64,000 bases of DNA from Bacteroidales bacterium UBA5197 (GCA_002412885.1 DHVX01000064.1:1-64000); one strand, 5' to 3'. Shown: positions 49,014 to 59,106, counted from the stretch's first letter. Translations and numbers: made by a program. The notes: generated from the sequence alone by a model not told the origin.

Positions 49014-51203
49014 TTATTCTGCATAAACTTCAATCAGATCATGTGCTTCAACATTCTTCATTACAGGAAGAACAATACTGAAAGTGCTGCCTTTGCCTAT
49101 CTCACTGACAACCATCAATCTGCCTGATATTTTTTCGAGCAATTCCTTTGTCAGCATCAAACCCAGCCCTGCTCCCTTTTCGCCCTGAACTCCCGGTTTG
49201 CTTTTCATAAAAGTACCTGAATTCATTATAAAATCAACATCCTGCTGATCCATTCCAACGCCATTGTCAGCTACACTGATTTCTATTTCCTGGTTTACCA
49301 GACTTGATGTTATATTTATCTTCCCTCCATCATTACTATATTTTACAGCATTTACCAGCAGATTCCTGACAATGGTGGTAACGATATTCCTATCGCTCAC
49401 CAGTATCAGATCATCGTCAACAGAGACATCCAAATCTATGTTTTTTCGGCGGAGCTGCTGATCAACCAAAAGTGTACATTCGCTTACAAGCGAAGCAATT
49501 GAGAACTGCGAGGGGCATACTTTTATCAGATTCTGCTGCGAACGGGCCCAGTCAAGCAGATTTCGCAACAAACCTTTCATTGAATTGGCTGAAGCTGAAA
49601 CCTCCCCGACATAGTATTTGACCTGATCTGCTGAAAACTTTTCATAGCTGCTGTTTAAGGTATTCACAATACCAGAAAAACCAGACATGGAATTTTTTAA
49701 ATCATGCGAAACAATAGAAAAGAGTTTGTCTTTTGTGTTGTTCAATTCATTCAGTTCTTCATTAATTGCAGCAAGTTGCATCTGACTTCGCCGTTTAATG
49801 AGATAACGACTGTAAAGGGAACCAAGAAGCAATAAAAGTATGGCCGAAATTCCAAACATGCCATATTTCGTCACATTGGCCTTGTTTAGTTCCAGATCTT
49901 TTTCAAGTTTCTCCTTTTTAGCAATTACAAGTTGTTTCTCTTTCTCTGCCGTTTCATATTTAGTCTGCAATTCAATGATTTTATCTGCACTCTCCTCATC
50001 ATAAATTGAATCATTGAGCAGCTGATATTTCATTGCGTATTCAAAGGCACTTTTATAATCGCCTTTATTGCTGTAAAAATCGCGGAGACTGCCATAATTA
50101 CTCATCACTATTTTTCTGTAGCCAAGCGATTTGGCTTCTTTAAGACTTTCAAGCAACTGACTCAGAGAAGAAGCCTCATTCCCCTTTTCGGTAAGCTGAC
50201 CCAGATTTGATAATGCAATGCTTATCCCCTGCTTATCGTCATTTGCTCTGGACAGTTCAAGGGACTGATTAAAATAATGCATGGCTTTAATAGTATCACC
50301 TTCTGATTTGGCTACCAGCCCCAGATTATTGTAAATAGACATTAATCCCTTTTCATCCGAACCATAACTTTTGTGGAAATCCAGAGCCTGCTCAAAATAT
50401 TTTTTTGCCTCAGGTTTATTACCCTGATCAAAATATGTATTACCAATACTCATTATCACATTAAATTCACTCTTTTTATTTCCTGATTTTTGATGTATCG
50501 CAAGAGCCTGCCTTAAATAATCATGTGAAACATCATAGTTTTTAAGTTTGTTATGAATATAACTCAGATTATTAAGGGAAAAAGCCCTGATTTTATCATT
50601 CCCGATTTGACCTGCCAATACCATTGCCTGATAAAAATAGTTATTGGCTTCAGAATAATTCCCCAATTGGTAATTAATAGTGCCGATATTAATCAGATTA
50701 TTTGCAATGCCCAAGCTATCATCACTTTGCTGCCTGAGCGCCAGAGAAGCCATAAAATTTTCAAGTGCGCCATTATAGTCATTGTTTGCCAAAGTCTGGC
50801 CGATAACTGTATAGGATTTCGCAGCCGCTGACGTTGCATTGCCTTTCATATACCAGGGAATTGAAAGTCTCATATTCTCCAGAAACCCATCCGTATTTTT
50901 CAAAGCCCTTTCAATCAATGCATAATTAAAATAACAGTTGCCTGTGGATTTATAAATATCAGATCTGCCGGCGAGCACAAAAATGGAATCAATTGTTGCT
51001 CTGGCTGAATTTAACTGATTGCCCTTAAGCTGAATTTCGAATAATTCACTTAGCCTTACTATTTTCAGTGAATCTGACTTCCGGTTTTCAGCGCCACTCT
51101 GCGCAGATGCCATGAGCGGAAGTATTAAAATTGCTGCCAGTGCCACCGATAAAAATCTCCGTAAAGGGCTGTGCAATTGGAAAACATAGAATATTATTTT
51201 CAT
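49014..51203 (-). CDS. TPR-containing sensor histidine kinase
   Basis: 729 residues. A signal peptide leads to a periplasmic domain of about seven TPR repeats (for example SDDSLGIANNLINIGTINYQ, YGSDEKGLMSIYNNLGLVA). A TM helix (MFGISAILLLLLGSLYSRYL) then precedes the HisKA region with His about residue 500 (FSIVSHDLKNSMSGFSGI) and an HATPase domain with N box VRNLLVNAVKYSNDGGK, VADNGVGMD and GAGLGLMLTKELLE. This TPR-HK design is frequent in Bacteroidota; the signal is unknown. The response regulator is encoded next. Confidence 0.93.
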   Translation of the reverse strand: MKIIFYVFQLHSPLRRFLSVALAAILILPLMASAQSGAENRKSDSLKIVRLSELFEIQLKGNQLNSARATIDSIFVLAGRSDIYKSTGNCYFNYALIERALKNTDGFLENMRLSIPWYMKGNATSAAAKSYTVIGQTLANNDYNGALENFMASLALRQQSDDSLGIANNLINIGTINYQLGNYSEANNYFYQAMVLAGQIGNDKIRAFSLNNLSYIHNKLKNYDVSHDYLRQALAIHQKSGNKKSEFNVIMSIGNTYFDQGNKPEAKKYFEQALDFHKSYGSDEKGLMSIYNNLGLVAKSEGDTIKAMHYFNQSLELSRANDDKQGISIALSNLGQLTEKGNEASSLSQLLESLKEAKSLGYRKIVMSNYGSLRDFYSNKGDYKSAFEYAMKYQLLNDSIYDEESADKIIELQTKYETAEKEKQLVIAKKEKLEKDLELNKANVTKYGMFGISAILLLLLGSLYSRYLIKRRSQMQLAAINEELNELNNTKDKLFSIVSHDLKNSMSGFSGIVNTLNSSYEKFSADQVKYYVGEVSASANSMKGLLRNLLDWARSQQNLIKVCPSQFSIASLVSECTLLVDQQLRRKNIDLDVSVDDDLILVSDRNIVTTIVRNLLVNAVKYSNDGGKINITSSLVNQEIEISVADNGVGMDQQDVDFIMNSGTFMKSKPGVQGEKGAGLGLMLTKELLEKISGRLMVVSEIGKGSTFSIVLPVMKNVEAHDLIEVYAE

Positions 51204-51681
51204 AACTTATGGGTTTAATGTTCTATTTTCTGTATAAAGATATTGGTATTTGTATAATTAACAAAATTATTTTCACATAACCCTCCCAAAGATTTATTAC
51301 TGAGTGTATTTGCCGCTAGTCAGGGCTTGACTGATTGAACCCAAGCACATTGCAAAAGATAAAAAATATCAAGCCAATCCCTGACTTTCAACAAATCAGC
51401 AGCATACCTTAGGATTAAAATTGCAAAAAGTGGCTTTTCAAAACATCATTTTAAAATGCAACCCTTGCTAAAAATAAATACAAAAAAGCAATCCCATCAG
51501 TTTATCGGATCAATTAACAGAGATCATAAAAGCAATCCGATACTATGCATAAAAAATCCGCTTTCAATTCAGCAAAATATCCACTGTTTCATCACTCCCT
51601 CTTTTTTCATAACTTTGCCACTCTTTTCAGCAATGGCTGAAACATGGCTTTACTAAACTGACAATCAACAATCAAATTATA
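51204..51681. other. Intergenic region with divergent promoters for the kinase and asnS
   Basis: On the plus strand TAACTTTG at 51610-51617 followed by C is the likely -7 box for asnS. The left end holds the kinase promoter. The middle is A/T-rich and contains no supported gene. Confidence 0.55.
51235..51265 (-). promoter_or_regulatory. Promoter of the histidine kinase operon
   Basis: On the minus strand TTTG (51265-51262), a 19-base spacer and TATCTTTA (51242-51235) closely fit the Bacteroidota consensus, with one mismatch in the -7 box. The ATG follows 31 bases further. Confidence 0.6.
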
Positions 51682-53088
51682 ATGGAATCGTTAAAACGAA
51701 CAAGAATAGCAGAAGTACTTCGCAACTGGCAGGCCATTGGTGCCGGCAATATGGTAAACCTCAAAGGCTGGGTGCGCACAAAAAGAGGAAATAAAAATGT
51801 TGCGTTTATTGCATTAAATGATGGTTCCGTTATTCATAATATTCAGATTGTGGTTGATCTGGCCGGCTTCGACGAAGCAACCATGAAGCTGATCACCACC
51901 GGCTCATGTATTTCGGTAAACGGAATTCTGGTGGAATCTCCGGGACAGGGACAGGCCGTTGAGTTACAGGCCAAAGAAATTGAAGTTTATGGCACCGCCG
52001 ATCCTGAAACCTACCCGCTGCAAAAAAAAGGTCACACCCTTGAATTTCTCCGCGAGATAGCCCACCTCAGGCCTCGTACCAATACTTTTGGCGCGGTGCT
52101 TCGTATGCGCCATGCCATGTCGTTTGCCATTCATAAGTACTTCAACGACAATGGATTCTATTACCTGCACACACCCATAGTCACAGGCTCTGATGCTGAA
52201 GGCGCCGGCGCAATGTTCAGAGTGACTACCCTCGACGCTAAAAATCCTCCGCTTACCGAAACCGGTGAAGTAGATTACACCCAGGATTTTTTCGGCAAAG
52301 CCACCAATCTCACTGTTTCGGGGCAACTCGAAGGTGAACTGGGCGCATTGGCATTGTCGAACATTTATACTTTCGGACCCACCTTCAGGGCCGAAAACTC
52401 AAATACACCCAGGCACCTTGCCGAATTCTGGATGATAGAGCCGGAAATGGCTTTCCATGACATCAACGACAACATGGATCTGGCAGAAGATTTCCTGAAA
52501 TATCTGGTGAAATATGCACTGGATAACTGCATGGACGATCTGGAATTTCTCAATAAAATGTACGACAATGAGCTGATCGACAGGCTTAAGTTTGTGGTTG
52601 AAAATGATTTTCAGCGACTTACTTACACTGAGGCTGTTGAAATCCTGAAAGCTTCTGGCCAAAAATTTGAGTTCCCGGTTGACTGGGGCACCGATCTGCA
52701 AAGTGAGCACGAACGCTACCTCGTTGAAAAACATTTTTTACGCCCTGTTATTCTGACGAACTATCCCAAACACATCAAGGCTTTCTACATGAAGCAAAAC
52801 GACGACGGCAAAACCGTAAGAGCCATGGATGTGCTGTTTCCGCGTATCGGCGAAATTATCGGAGGTTCGCAGCGCGAAGAAATACTTGAAAAACTCGTTG
52901 CCCGTTGCCGTGAAATGGAAATTCCCGAAAAGGACATCTGGTGGTATCTCGATACCCGCCGTTTCGGCACCGCACCTCATGCCGGTTTCGGACTTGGTTT
53001 TGAAAGAATGATGCTTTTTGTGACCGGTATGGCAAATATCCGCGATGTAATTCCTTTTCCAAGGACTCCGCAAAATGCTGAATTCTGA
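51682..53088 (+). CDS. asnS: Asparaginyl-tRNA synthetase
   Basis: 468-residue class II aminoacyl-tRNA synthetase that charges tRNA-Asn. The OB-fold anticodon-binding domain comes first (NLKGWVRTKRGNKNVAFIAL). Class II motifs follow: motif 2 TFGPTFRAENSNTPRHLAEF with the Asn-specific WMIEPEMAF, and motif 3 GAHAGFGLGFERM-like sequence (APHAGFGLGFERMMLFVTGM). The length is normal. It is preceded by a TAnnTTTG promoter at 51610. Confidence 0.97.
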   Translation: MESLKRTRIAEVLRNWQAIGAGNMVNLKGWVRTKRGNKNVAFIALNDGSVIHNIQIVVDLAGFDEATMKLITTGSCISVNGILVESPGQGQAVELQAKEIEVYGTADPETYPLQKKGHTLEFLREIAHLRPRTNTFGAVLRMRHAMSFAIHKYFNDNGFYYLHTPIVTGSDAEGAGAMFRVTTLDAKNPPLTETGEVDYTQDFFGKATNLTVSGQLEGELGALALSNIYTFGPTFRAENSNTPRHLAEFWMIEPEMAFHDINDNMDLAEDFLKYLVKYALDNCMDDLEFLNKMYDNELIDRLKFVVENDFQRLTYTEAVEILKASGQKFEFPVDWGTDLQSEHERYLVEKHFLRPVILTNYPKHIKAFYMKQNDDGKTVRAMDVLFPRIGEIIGGSQREEILEKLVARCREMEIPEKDIWWYLDTRRFGTAPHAGFGLGFERMMLFVTGMANIRDVIPFPRTPQNAEF

Positions 53089-53259
53089 TTTTTTTTAACT
53101 TTGTGCAAGCCTGAATTACCTCTCAGATTGAGAAAAAACAAAGAAAAAACAGGTCTTTCAGCGGTTGAAATAAAAAAAGTATTGCTTACGTTAATGAAGT
53201 AAGCGAAATATTTTGTAAATTGACCCTATATTCGCAGTGAATTTAAAACAGGAATTTGC

Positions 53260-54723
53260 ATGTTAACTCAAAAACTACAACAGAAACTTCTCCAGAAACT
53301 GTCTCCGCAGCAGATTCTTCTAATGAAGTTGTTGCAGATTCCTTCCATTGCCTTAGAACAACGCATAAAGCAGGAGATTGAAGAAAATCCTGCGCTTGAA
53401 GATGCAGCCGATCCCGAAATGAGTACTGATGCCGAAGAGATTCCCACCGATACCGAACCGGATCCTATGGATGAACTGGAGCGCGAAAGGGACGATTTCG
53501 ACATTACCGATTATCTTGATGATGACGACATTCCGGCTTACCGCATGAATTCGAACAACAGCAGTGCCGATGATGAGCACCGCGAAGTTCCTTACGCATC
53601 AGGCATTTCTTTTCACGAAACATTAATCTCTCAGCTTGGCCTTCGCCGCCTCGACGAAAGGCAGGTAGCCATTGCAACTTATATTATCGGCAATCTCGAT
53701 GATTCAGGTTATCTGAACCGTCAGTTGAGCGCAATGGTTGATGATCTGGCATTTACGCAAAACATTTCTACCAATATAGAAGAACTGAATGCAATGCTGA
53801 AAGTGGTTCAGGAGTTTGATCCACCGGGAGTGGGTGCCCGCGACCTGCGTGAGTGCCTGCTTATTCAGCTCAAACGTCAGGAGTATGCGCCTGCAGTTGC
53901 TTTGGCTGCACACCTGGTTGACAGGTACTTTGATGAGCTCACAAAAAAACATTACGATAAAATATCAAAAAAGGCAAAAGTGAGCGAAGATGAGCTGCGC
54001 GATGCCATAAACGAAATACTCAAACTCAATCCAAAGCCCGGCAATTCAATGGGAGAAACCTCCCGCACCAATCATTACATCATGCCCGACTTCTTTGTTT
54101 ATAACAAAGATGGCGATCTGGATCTTCAGATAAATTCGCGCAACACGCCCGAACTACGACTTAGCCGTACTTATGTGGATATGCTTGAAACTTATGCCGA
54201 AAGCAAGTCGAAAAGCAGCAGCCAGAAAGATGCAGTGATGTTCATCAAACAAAAGATCGACTCGGCAAAATGGTTTATTGATGCCATCAAGCAAAGGCAA
54301 AACACGCTTTATGTCACCATGACAGCCATAATGGAATATCAGCGTGAGTTTTTCATGACCGGTGACGAAACCAAGCTCAGGCCGATGATTCTGAAGGATA
54401 TCGCAGAGATTGTTATGCTTGATATTTCAACCATATCGCGCGTAGCAAACTCAAAATATGTGCAAACTCCTTTCGGCACGTTTTTGCTTAAAACTTTCTT
54501 TTCCGAATCCATGCAAACCGATTCAGGCGAAGAAGTTTCTACCCGCGAAATCAAGAAAATTCTTTCCAATTGCATTGAAGCCGAAGAAAAAGGCAAACCA
54601 CTCACCGACGAGCAACTCACTGATATACTCAAAGAAAAAGGCTACAACATCGCCCGCCGCACGGTAGCCAAGTACCGCGAACAACTCAATATTCCGGTTG
54701 CCAGGCTCAGGAAAGAACTTTAG
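53260..54723 (+). CDS. rpoN: RNA polymerase sigma-54 factor
   Basis: 487 residues. The Gln/Leu-rich region I (MLTQKLQQKLLQKLSPQQIL) receives the activator; an acidic region II follows; the core-binding part includes DPPGVGARDLRECLLIQLKR; the C-terminal RpoN box reads ARRTVAKYREQL, which binds the -24 element. All domains are intact, so sigma-54 transcription is functional in this organism. A small GCTTAC/GTAAGC hairpin stands in the gap after asnS (53184-53204). Confidence 0.97.
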   Translation: MLTQKLQQKLLQKLSPQQILLMKLLQIPSIALEQRIKQEIEENPALEDAADPEMSTDAEEIPTDTEPDPMDELERERDDFDITDYLDDDDIPAYRMNSNNSSADDEHREVPYASGISFHETLISQLGLRRLDERQVAIATYIIGNLDDSGYLNRQLSAMVDDLAFTQNISTNIEELNAMLKVVQEFDPPGVGARDLRECLLIQLKRQEYAPAVALAAHLVDRYFDELTKKHYDKISKKAKVSEDELRDAINEILKLNPKPGNSMGETSRTNHYIMPDFFVYNKDGDLDLQINSRNTPELRLSRTYVDMLETYAESKSKSSSQKDAVMFIKQKIDSAKWFIDAIKQRQNTLYVTMTAIMEYQREFFMTGDETKLRPMILKDIAEIVMLDISTISRVANSKYVQTPFGTFLLKTFFSESMQTDSGEEVSTREIKKILSNCIEAEEKGKPLTDEQLTDILKEKGYNIARRTVAKYREQLNIPVARLRKEL

Positions 54724-54772
54724 TTTTCAATAACTTTTTTTGATCATTTCCCCGGTTTGTTTTCTCATGCCT

Positions 54773-55035
54773 AACGCCACGAAGTGGCAGTATATGTAAA
54801 CCCATGGGCAATGCCCTGGGCTGCTATACGCATAAAGTCAAACCAGCGCCCTGAAAGGGCAGCATAATATAACCATATATTCCACCCGGCAGTTGTAAAC
54901 AAATCAGCCGAACGCCACGAAGTGGCAGTATATGTAAACCCATGGGCAACGCCCTGGGTTGCTAAACGCATAAAGTCAAACCAGCGCCCTGAAAGGGCAG
55001 CATAATATAACCCTATATGCGGAATTTGCAATTCC
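54773..55035. repeat. Two tandem 138-bp repeat units (REP-like, hairpin-rich)
   Basis: A unit beginning AACGCCACGAAGTGGCAG occurs at 54773 and again at 54911, and the copies agree over at least 110 bases apart from a few changes. Each contains short hairpins (CCAC-gaa-GTGG, CCCATGGG next to GCCCTGGG, CCCT-gaa-AGGG). The second ends in GGAATTTGCAATTCC. The open frame on the minus strand is only a translation of the repeat. Such sequences are dispersed in Bacteroidota genomes. Confidence 0.8.
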
Positions 55036-55113
55036 GCCCTGTAAGGACCAATTATAATATCATTCCTCTAATTTCAATATTCTTGGTACTTTTACAAAAA
55101 AATAACCCGTATC

Positions 55114-57264
55114 ATGATCAAGCACATCAGTTTCTCAAAAAGCTGGATTGCCGTTTTGGCATTGACTGCCTGCACCTCAACCACTGAACCCACAACAACA
55201 ATTACCATGCAAAGCGATTTCCCCACTCCCCCGTCTGCAGCCATTAAAGCAGCCACCTTCCAGGAATTCGGCAACGAAAGAATTGATAATTATTTCTGGC
55301 TTAAGGAAAAGGAAAGCCCCGAAGTACTTGCTTATCTCAACGCCGAAAATGCCTATTGCGATACGGTGATGAAATCCACGCTTCCCCTTCAGGAGAAACT
55401 TTTCGCCGAAATGAAAGGACGGATCAAGGAAACCGATGAAACAGTTCCGCAGTCCGATAACGGATATTTTTACTATTCCCGTACCGAAGAGGGGAAACAA
55501 TACAGGATTTACTGTCGCAAAAAAGGAGATGTAAATTCACCCGAAGAAGTAGTTTTTGATGTCAATAAAATGGCCGAAGGCAAGCCCGCATTTATCTTTG
55601 CCGGCTACGACATCAGCTCCAACAACAAACTTGCAGCCTATGCATCCAATGAAACCGGATCTTTTGCAGATTTCACATTAAAAATCAAGGATCTGGAAAG
55701 CGGAAACGATCTTGCTGTAAACATTGATAAAGTTCAGGGTTTTACATGGGCCAACGACAGCAAAACCATTTTTTACACCATAGGTAACGAAGCTTTGCGC
55801 AGCTGGAGGGTTTACCGCATCGACATTTCAAACAACAAACCGGCAGAACTGGTATTTGAAGAACCTAACGAACAGTTTATCGTAGGCGTTGAGAAAAGCA
55901 AAACCAATGATTTTATCTTCATTTCCACAGGCAGTTTCACTTCGTCAGAGTACCATTTTTTGCCTGCAAATGAACCAACAGGGAAGTTTAAAGTATTTAT
56001 TCCCAGGGTGAAAGATGTTGAATATCATGTTAATCATCACAAGGACAAATTCTTTATTCATTACAAAGACCGCGAAAACCTGAATTCCATGGTTTACGAA
56101 GCGCCATTGAAAGGTTATGAAGACCGCAGTACCTGGAAAGTGTTTATTCCGCACGACAAAGATGCAAAACTTGAAGGACTGGATATTTTTCAGGATTATC
56201 TGGCTGCACAGATAAGAAGAAACGGCCTGAACGAAATTCGCGTAATCGGGCTGAAGAGTGGCGATCAGAAAACCATCAGTTTCCCTGAGCCGGTTTACAC
56301 GGCATACATGAACGGGACTCCGGAATATACTTCCACCACGCTGCGATACAGCTATACATCACTCAATCGCCCCAACAGCGTGTTTGAATACGAACTGTCA
56401 ACCGGAAAAAGTACGCTGCTGAAACAACAGGAAATCCCGGGCGGTTTTAATCCCGATGATTACACAGTGGAGCGCGTATGGGCAACCGCAACTGATGGTG
56501 TTCAGGTTCCGATGTCGATAGTTTATAAAAAATCGCTGAAAAAGGATGGCAGCAATCCTGCGCTGCTTTATTCTTATGGATCATACGGAGCCAGCTCTGA
56601 TGCCTATTTTATTTCAAGTTTCTACAGCCTTATTGATCGCGGTTTTGTATTTGCGATTGCTCAGATACGTGGCGGCAGCGATATGGGTGAACAATGGTAT
56701 GAAGACGGCAAGCTGCTGAAGAAGAAAAACACTTTTACCGATTTTATCTCCTGTGCCGAAAAACTGATTGCTGATAAATTTACAGCATCTGACAAACTGG
56801 CCATTATGGGAGGAAGTGCCGGCGGATTGCTGGTTGGTGCCGTTGCCAATATGCGTCCCGAACTTTTTAACACGGTGGTGGCCCAGGTTCCTTTTGTGGA
56901 TGTAATCAATACAATGCTCGACACAAGTTTGCCGCTCACTACCCAGGAATATGAAGAATGGGGAAATCCGAACGAAGAAGAATATTACAAATACATGCTT
57001 TCTTACTCACCTTACGACAACATAAAAGCGCAAAATTATCCAAACATGCTGATTACCGGCGGATTGAATGATTCACAGGTAGGATATCAGGAACCTGCAA
57101 AGTTTGCTGCAAAACTCAGAGCCATGAAAACCGACAATAACATATTGCTGCTGAAAACCAATATGGAGTCAGGTCATGGCGGAGCTACCGGTCGTTTTGA
57201 TGCGCTGAAAGAAACAGCTTTTGAAGTAGCCTTCATCCTTAACCGGGTTGGGATTAACGATTAA
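55114..57264 (+). CDS. ptrB: Oligopeptidase B / S9A-family serine peptidase (lipoprotein)
   Basis: 716 residues. The N-terminus carries a lipobox (LALTAC), so the enzyme is probably exported, unlike cytosolic E. coli PtrB. A seven-bladed propeller follows (NERIDNYFWLKEKESPEVLA, KGRIKETDETVPQ). The catalytic alpha/beta hydrolase has S568 in GGSAGG, D653 in GGLNDSQVGY and H688 in SGHGGATGR. OpB cleaves short peptides after basic residues. The rest of the family signature (RGGSDMGEQWYEDGKLLKK) is intact. Confidence 0.92.
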   Translation: MIKHISFSKSWIAVLALTACTSTTEPTTTITMQSDFPTPPSAAIKAATFQEFGNERIDNYFWLKEKESPEVLAYLNAENAYCDTVMKSTLPLQEKLFAEMKGRIKETDETVPQSDNGYFYYSRTEEGKQYRIYCRKKGDVNSPEEVVFDVNKMAEGKPAFIFAGYDISSNNKLAAYASNETGSFADFTLKIKDLESGNDLAVNIDKVQGFTWANDSKTIFYTIGNEALRSWRVYRIDISNNKPAELVFEEPNEQFIVGVEKSKTNDFIFISTGSFTSSEYHFLPANEPTGKFKVFIPRVKDVEYHVNHHKDKFFIHYKDRENLNSMVYEAPLKGYEDRSTWKVFIPHDKDAKLEGLDIFQDYLAAQIRRNGLNEIRVIGLKSGDQKTISFPEPVYTAYMNGTPEYTSTTLRYSYTSLNRPNSVFEYELSTGKSTLLKQQEIPGGFNPDDYTVERVWATATDGVQVPMSIVYKKSLKKDGSNPALLYSYGSYGASSDAYFISSFYSLIDRGFVFAIAQIRGGSDMGEQWYEDGKLLKKKNTFTDFISCAEKLIADKFTASDKLAIMGGSAGGLLVGAVANMRPELFNTVVAQVPFVDVINTMLDTSLPLTTQEYEEWGNPNEEEYYKYMLSYSPYDNIKAQNYPNMLITGGLNDSQVGYQEPAKFAAKLRAMKTDNNILLLKTNMESGHGGATGRFDALKETAFEVAFILNRVGIND

Positions 57265-57291
57265 TCATACCGAAACTCACCCTGATTCATC

Positions 57292-58044
57292 ATGGAAAGA
57301 GAAAAAAGTTCAGACCTGCTCAAACGCATTCATGAGCAATACGAAGTAATACCGGGCATTCACAATTATTGCGATCGTTGGTGTCAGCGTTGCCGGTTCT
57401 GCACCCGTTGCAGTGTTTATCTCATGGAAGTTGAGGAGGAAAAGTTCAGGGTGGAAAACAATCTGCCGGAACAGGATTTTGAAGAATCAATGATCAATAT
57501 ACTGCAGGATACCATGGAAATGATTATTGAAATGGCTACTGAAGATGGAATTGAACTGAGTGAGGAGATGGACGCAGAATTGGAATTCTTCCCGCCTCGC
57601 CGAACCGGAAAGAAACACTATCTCTTCAGAAAAGCGGATGAGCATTCAAAATGGCTGATTAAATGGCTTAGGGAGAACACAAAAAAACTTGACACAAAAG
57701 TGAAAGAATTCAGCGAAACCTCTAAAACGGATTTTCTGATTTTTGAGAATGCTATTGACTCATTGAGCTGGTATATGCACTTTATTGCTGTAAAGTTTTC
57801 CCGGGCACTTTTACCTCCTTACGATGAATCACCCGAATCCAGTTATGACAAAAACGGATCAGCCAAAATCGCCATTATTGCAACTGAAAATACCATGCAA
57901 GCCATTTCGGCAATTATGAGTTATTTTCCGGAAGACGAGGATGAATTCCTCACAGCGCTGGTAAGGCTGGAAAGGATACGAAAACGTGCACTGAAAGAAT
58001 TTCCCGATGCCATGAGTTTCAAAAGGCCGGGATTTGATGACTGA
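57292..58044 (+). CDS. Cys-cluster helical protein of unknown function
   Basis: 250 residues, soluble. A cluster of five Cys, CDRWCQRCRFCTRC (residues about 27-40, spacing C-x3-C-x2-C-x2-C-x2-C), suggests a metal or Fe-S site. The rest is helical and acidic (FEESMINILQDTMEMIIEMA), and ends with FPDAMSFKRPGFDD. I do not recognise the family. It begins 28 bases after the oligopeptidase stop and may be cotranscribed with it; a hairpin terminator follows. Confidence 0.75.
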   Translation: MEREKSSDLLKRIHEQYEVIPGIHNYCDRWCQRCRFCTRCSVYLMEVEEEKFRVENNLPEQDFEESMINILQDTMEMIIEMATEDGIELSEEMDAELEFFPPRRTGKKHYLFRKADEHSKWLIKWLRENTKKLDTKVKEFSETSKTDFLIFENAIDSLSWYMHFIAVKFSRALLPPYDESPESSYDKNGSAKIAIIATENTMQAISAIMSYFPEDEDEFLTALVRLERIRKRALKEFPDAMSFKRPGFDD

Positions 58045-58095
58045 AGCAGTTGAAAAAACTGTCTCAAATGCCTGAAAAGACAGTTGAGACTGCTT
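58044..58095 (+). terminator. Imperfect hairpin terminator after the Cys-cluster gene
   Basis: AAGCAGT (58044-58050) and ACTGTC (58058-58063) pair with GACAG and ACTGCTT within 58079-58095, and TTTTTC follows. The stem contains an internal bulge. Confidence 0.55.
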
Positions 58096-58109
58096 TTTCA
58101 ATACAGATA

Positions 58110-58577
58110 CTATTCAATTACCTTGAAACTTATTCCTTTGATGGTCTGCCAGCCGGCTTTATCGGTCAGGCGAACCATCATATGATAATCACCGGTATCG
58201 GCATCAGCCGGAATAAAAATATCCACAGATGCAGTATAGCTTTCTGATCCTTCGGGAATTTCATATTCACGGATCAGCCTGAAAGGATTGACCGGTGATT
58301 TTATTGGCCAGAATTCACAATTCAGAGGATCGGTGCTGTGGGTGTGATGGTCGAAGTTGTGATGGATATCGAGGCTGAATGCGCCCAACGCTGCGTTATC
58401 GCTGAATTTTGCAATAAAAGTGAATGTTGTCCCACGTTGTATTTCATCACAATTTACCGGAAAGCCGCCGCAACAGTCCATTTCAATTTCGGGATACACA
58501 TAGTCCTTCTCTTCTTTGGAACAACCCCCGGCTACTGCCAGAAGTAACGGTAAAAAGAGGATGGTCAGCTTTTTCAT
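58110..58577 (-). CDS. DUF4625-family lipoprotein, His-rich
   Basis: 155 residues. Signal peptide and lipobox AGGCSKEEK. The beta-sandwich domain of DUF4625 is visible (TTFTFIAKFSDNAALGAFSL, EGSESYTASVDIFIPADADT, GDYHMMVRLTDKAGWQ). It carries a potential metal site, DIHHNFDHHTHSTDP. ATG at 58577 starts the signal peptide. It is the last gene of the Fur-controlled TonB-receptor operon and might deliver or hold metal at the outer membrane; this role is inference. Confidence 0.8.
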   Translation of the reverse strand: MKKLTILFLPLLLAVAGGCSKEEKDYVYPEIEMDCCGGFPVNCDEIQRGTTFTFIAKFSDNAALGAFSLDIHHNFDHHTHSTDPLNCEFWPIKSPVNPFRLIREYEIPEGSESYTASVDIFIPADADTGDYHMMVRLTDKAGWQTIKGISFKVIE

Positions 58578-58671
58578 TTGAAAACAATTTTTAGGGTTTG
58601 AAATAAAACCGCTCAAAGTCTTATGTACGGTATTGAATATGCCGGGCATTTGGGCTTTAAGCTGAAGAACA

Positions 58672-59106
58672 CTACTTTACATCAGGCAACTTAATCAGCA
58701 GTTCGGCTTCTTTTACCGTGCGGTTACCTTCCTGATCAGTCGCCGAAATGTGAAAATGATAATCGCCGGGTTCTGTATCTGCCGGGATGTCTATATCCTC
58801 ATGGAAATCAATGTTTTTAACCCCTGCATATCCAACTGTATAAATGGAATCAAATGTCCACCCGGTTAAGGCCTTCAAAGTGCCATGCTCTGATTCAGAA
58901 TGAACTTTTACCTGTATGAATGCAATCTTACCTTCTGCAAAAATCTCAGCGTCAACGTGAAGGTCGCTGCCAATTATAGCAATACCGCTGTTGTCATGCC
59001 CCAGTTCAAACGTAAGGAATTCGGGAGCTTTTATTTCGTCCTTTTTGCACGAAGAAATGGCTGCAATGGTTATTATTGCAAGAATAAGTGATCTGATATT
59101 TTTCAT
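58672..59106 (-). CDS. DUF4625-family lipoprotein
   Basis: 144 residues with lipobox ISSCKKDEI. It shares the beta-sandwich plan with its neighbour (IDIPADTEPGDYHFHISATD corresponds to IFIPADADTGDYHMMVRLTD there) but lacks the His cluster, apart from scattered HSESEHGTL. Its ATG overlaps the stop of the TonB-receptor gene (ATGA), so the products are made together and probably interact at the outer membrane. Confidence 0.8.
   Translation of the reverse strand: MKNIRSLILAIITIAAISSCKKDEIKAPEFLTFELGHDNSGIAIIGSDLHVDAEIFAEGKIAFIQVKVHSESEHGTLKALTGWTFDSIYTVGYAGVKNIDFHEDIDIPADTEPGDYHFHISATDQEGNRTVKEAELLIKLPDVK

Noticed and set aside
51456..51656. 66-residue frame before asnS
   Set aside because: Low-quality composition and it covers the asnS promoter box.
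54771..55031. 86-residue open frame on the minus strand with a duplicated segment
   Set aside because: It is the translation of the 138-bp tandem repeat; the hairpins explain its conservation better than a protein.
54773..55035. Possible CRISPR array
   Set aside because: Only two units of over 100 bases, the copies being contiguous rather than spaced.
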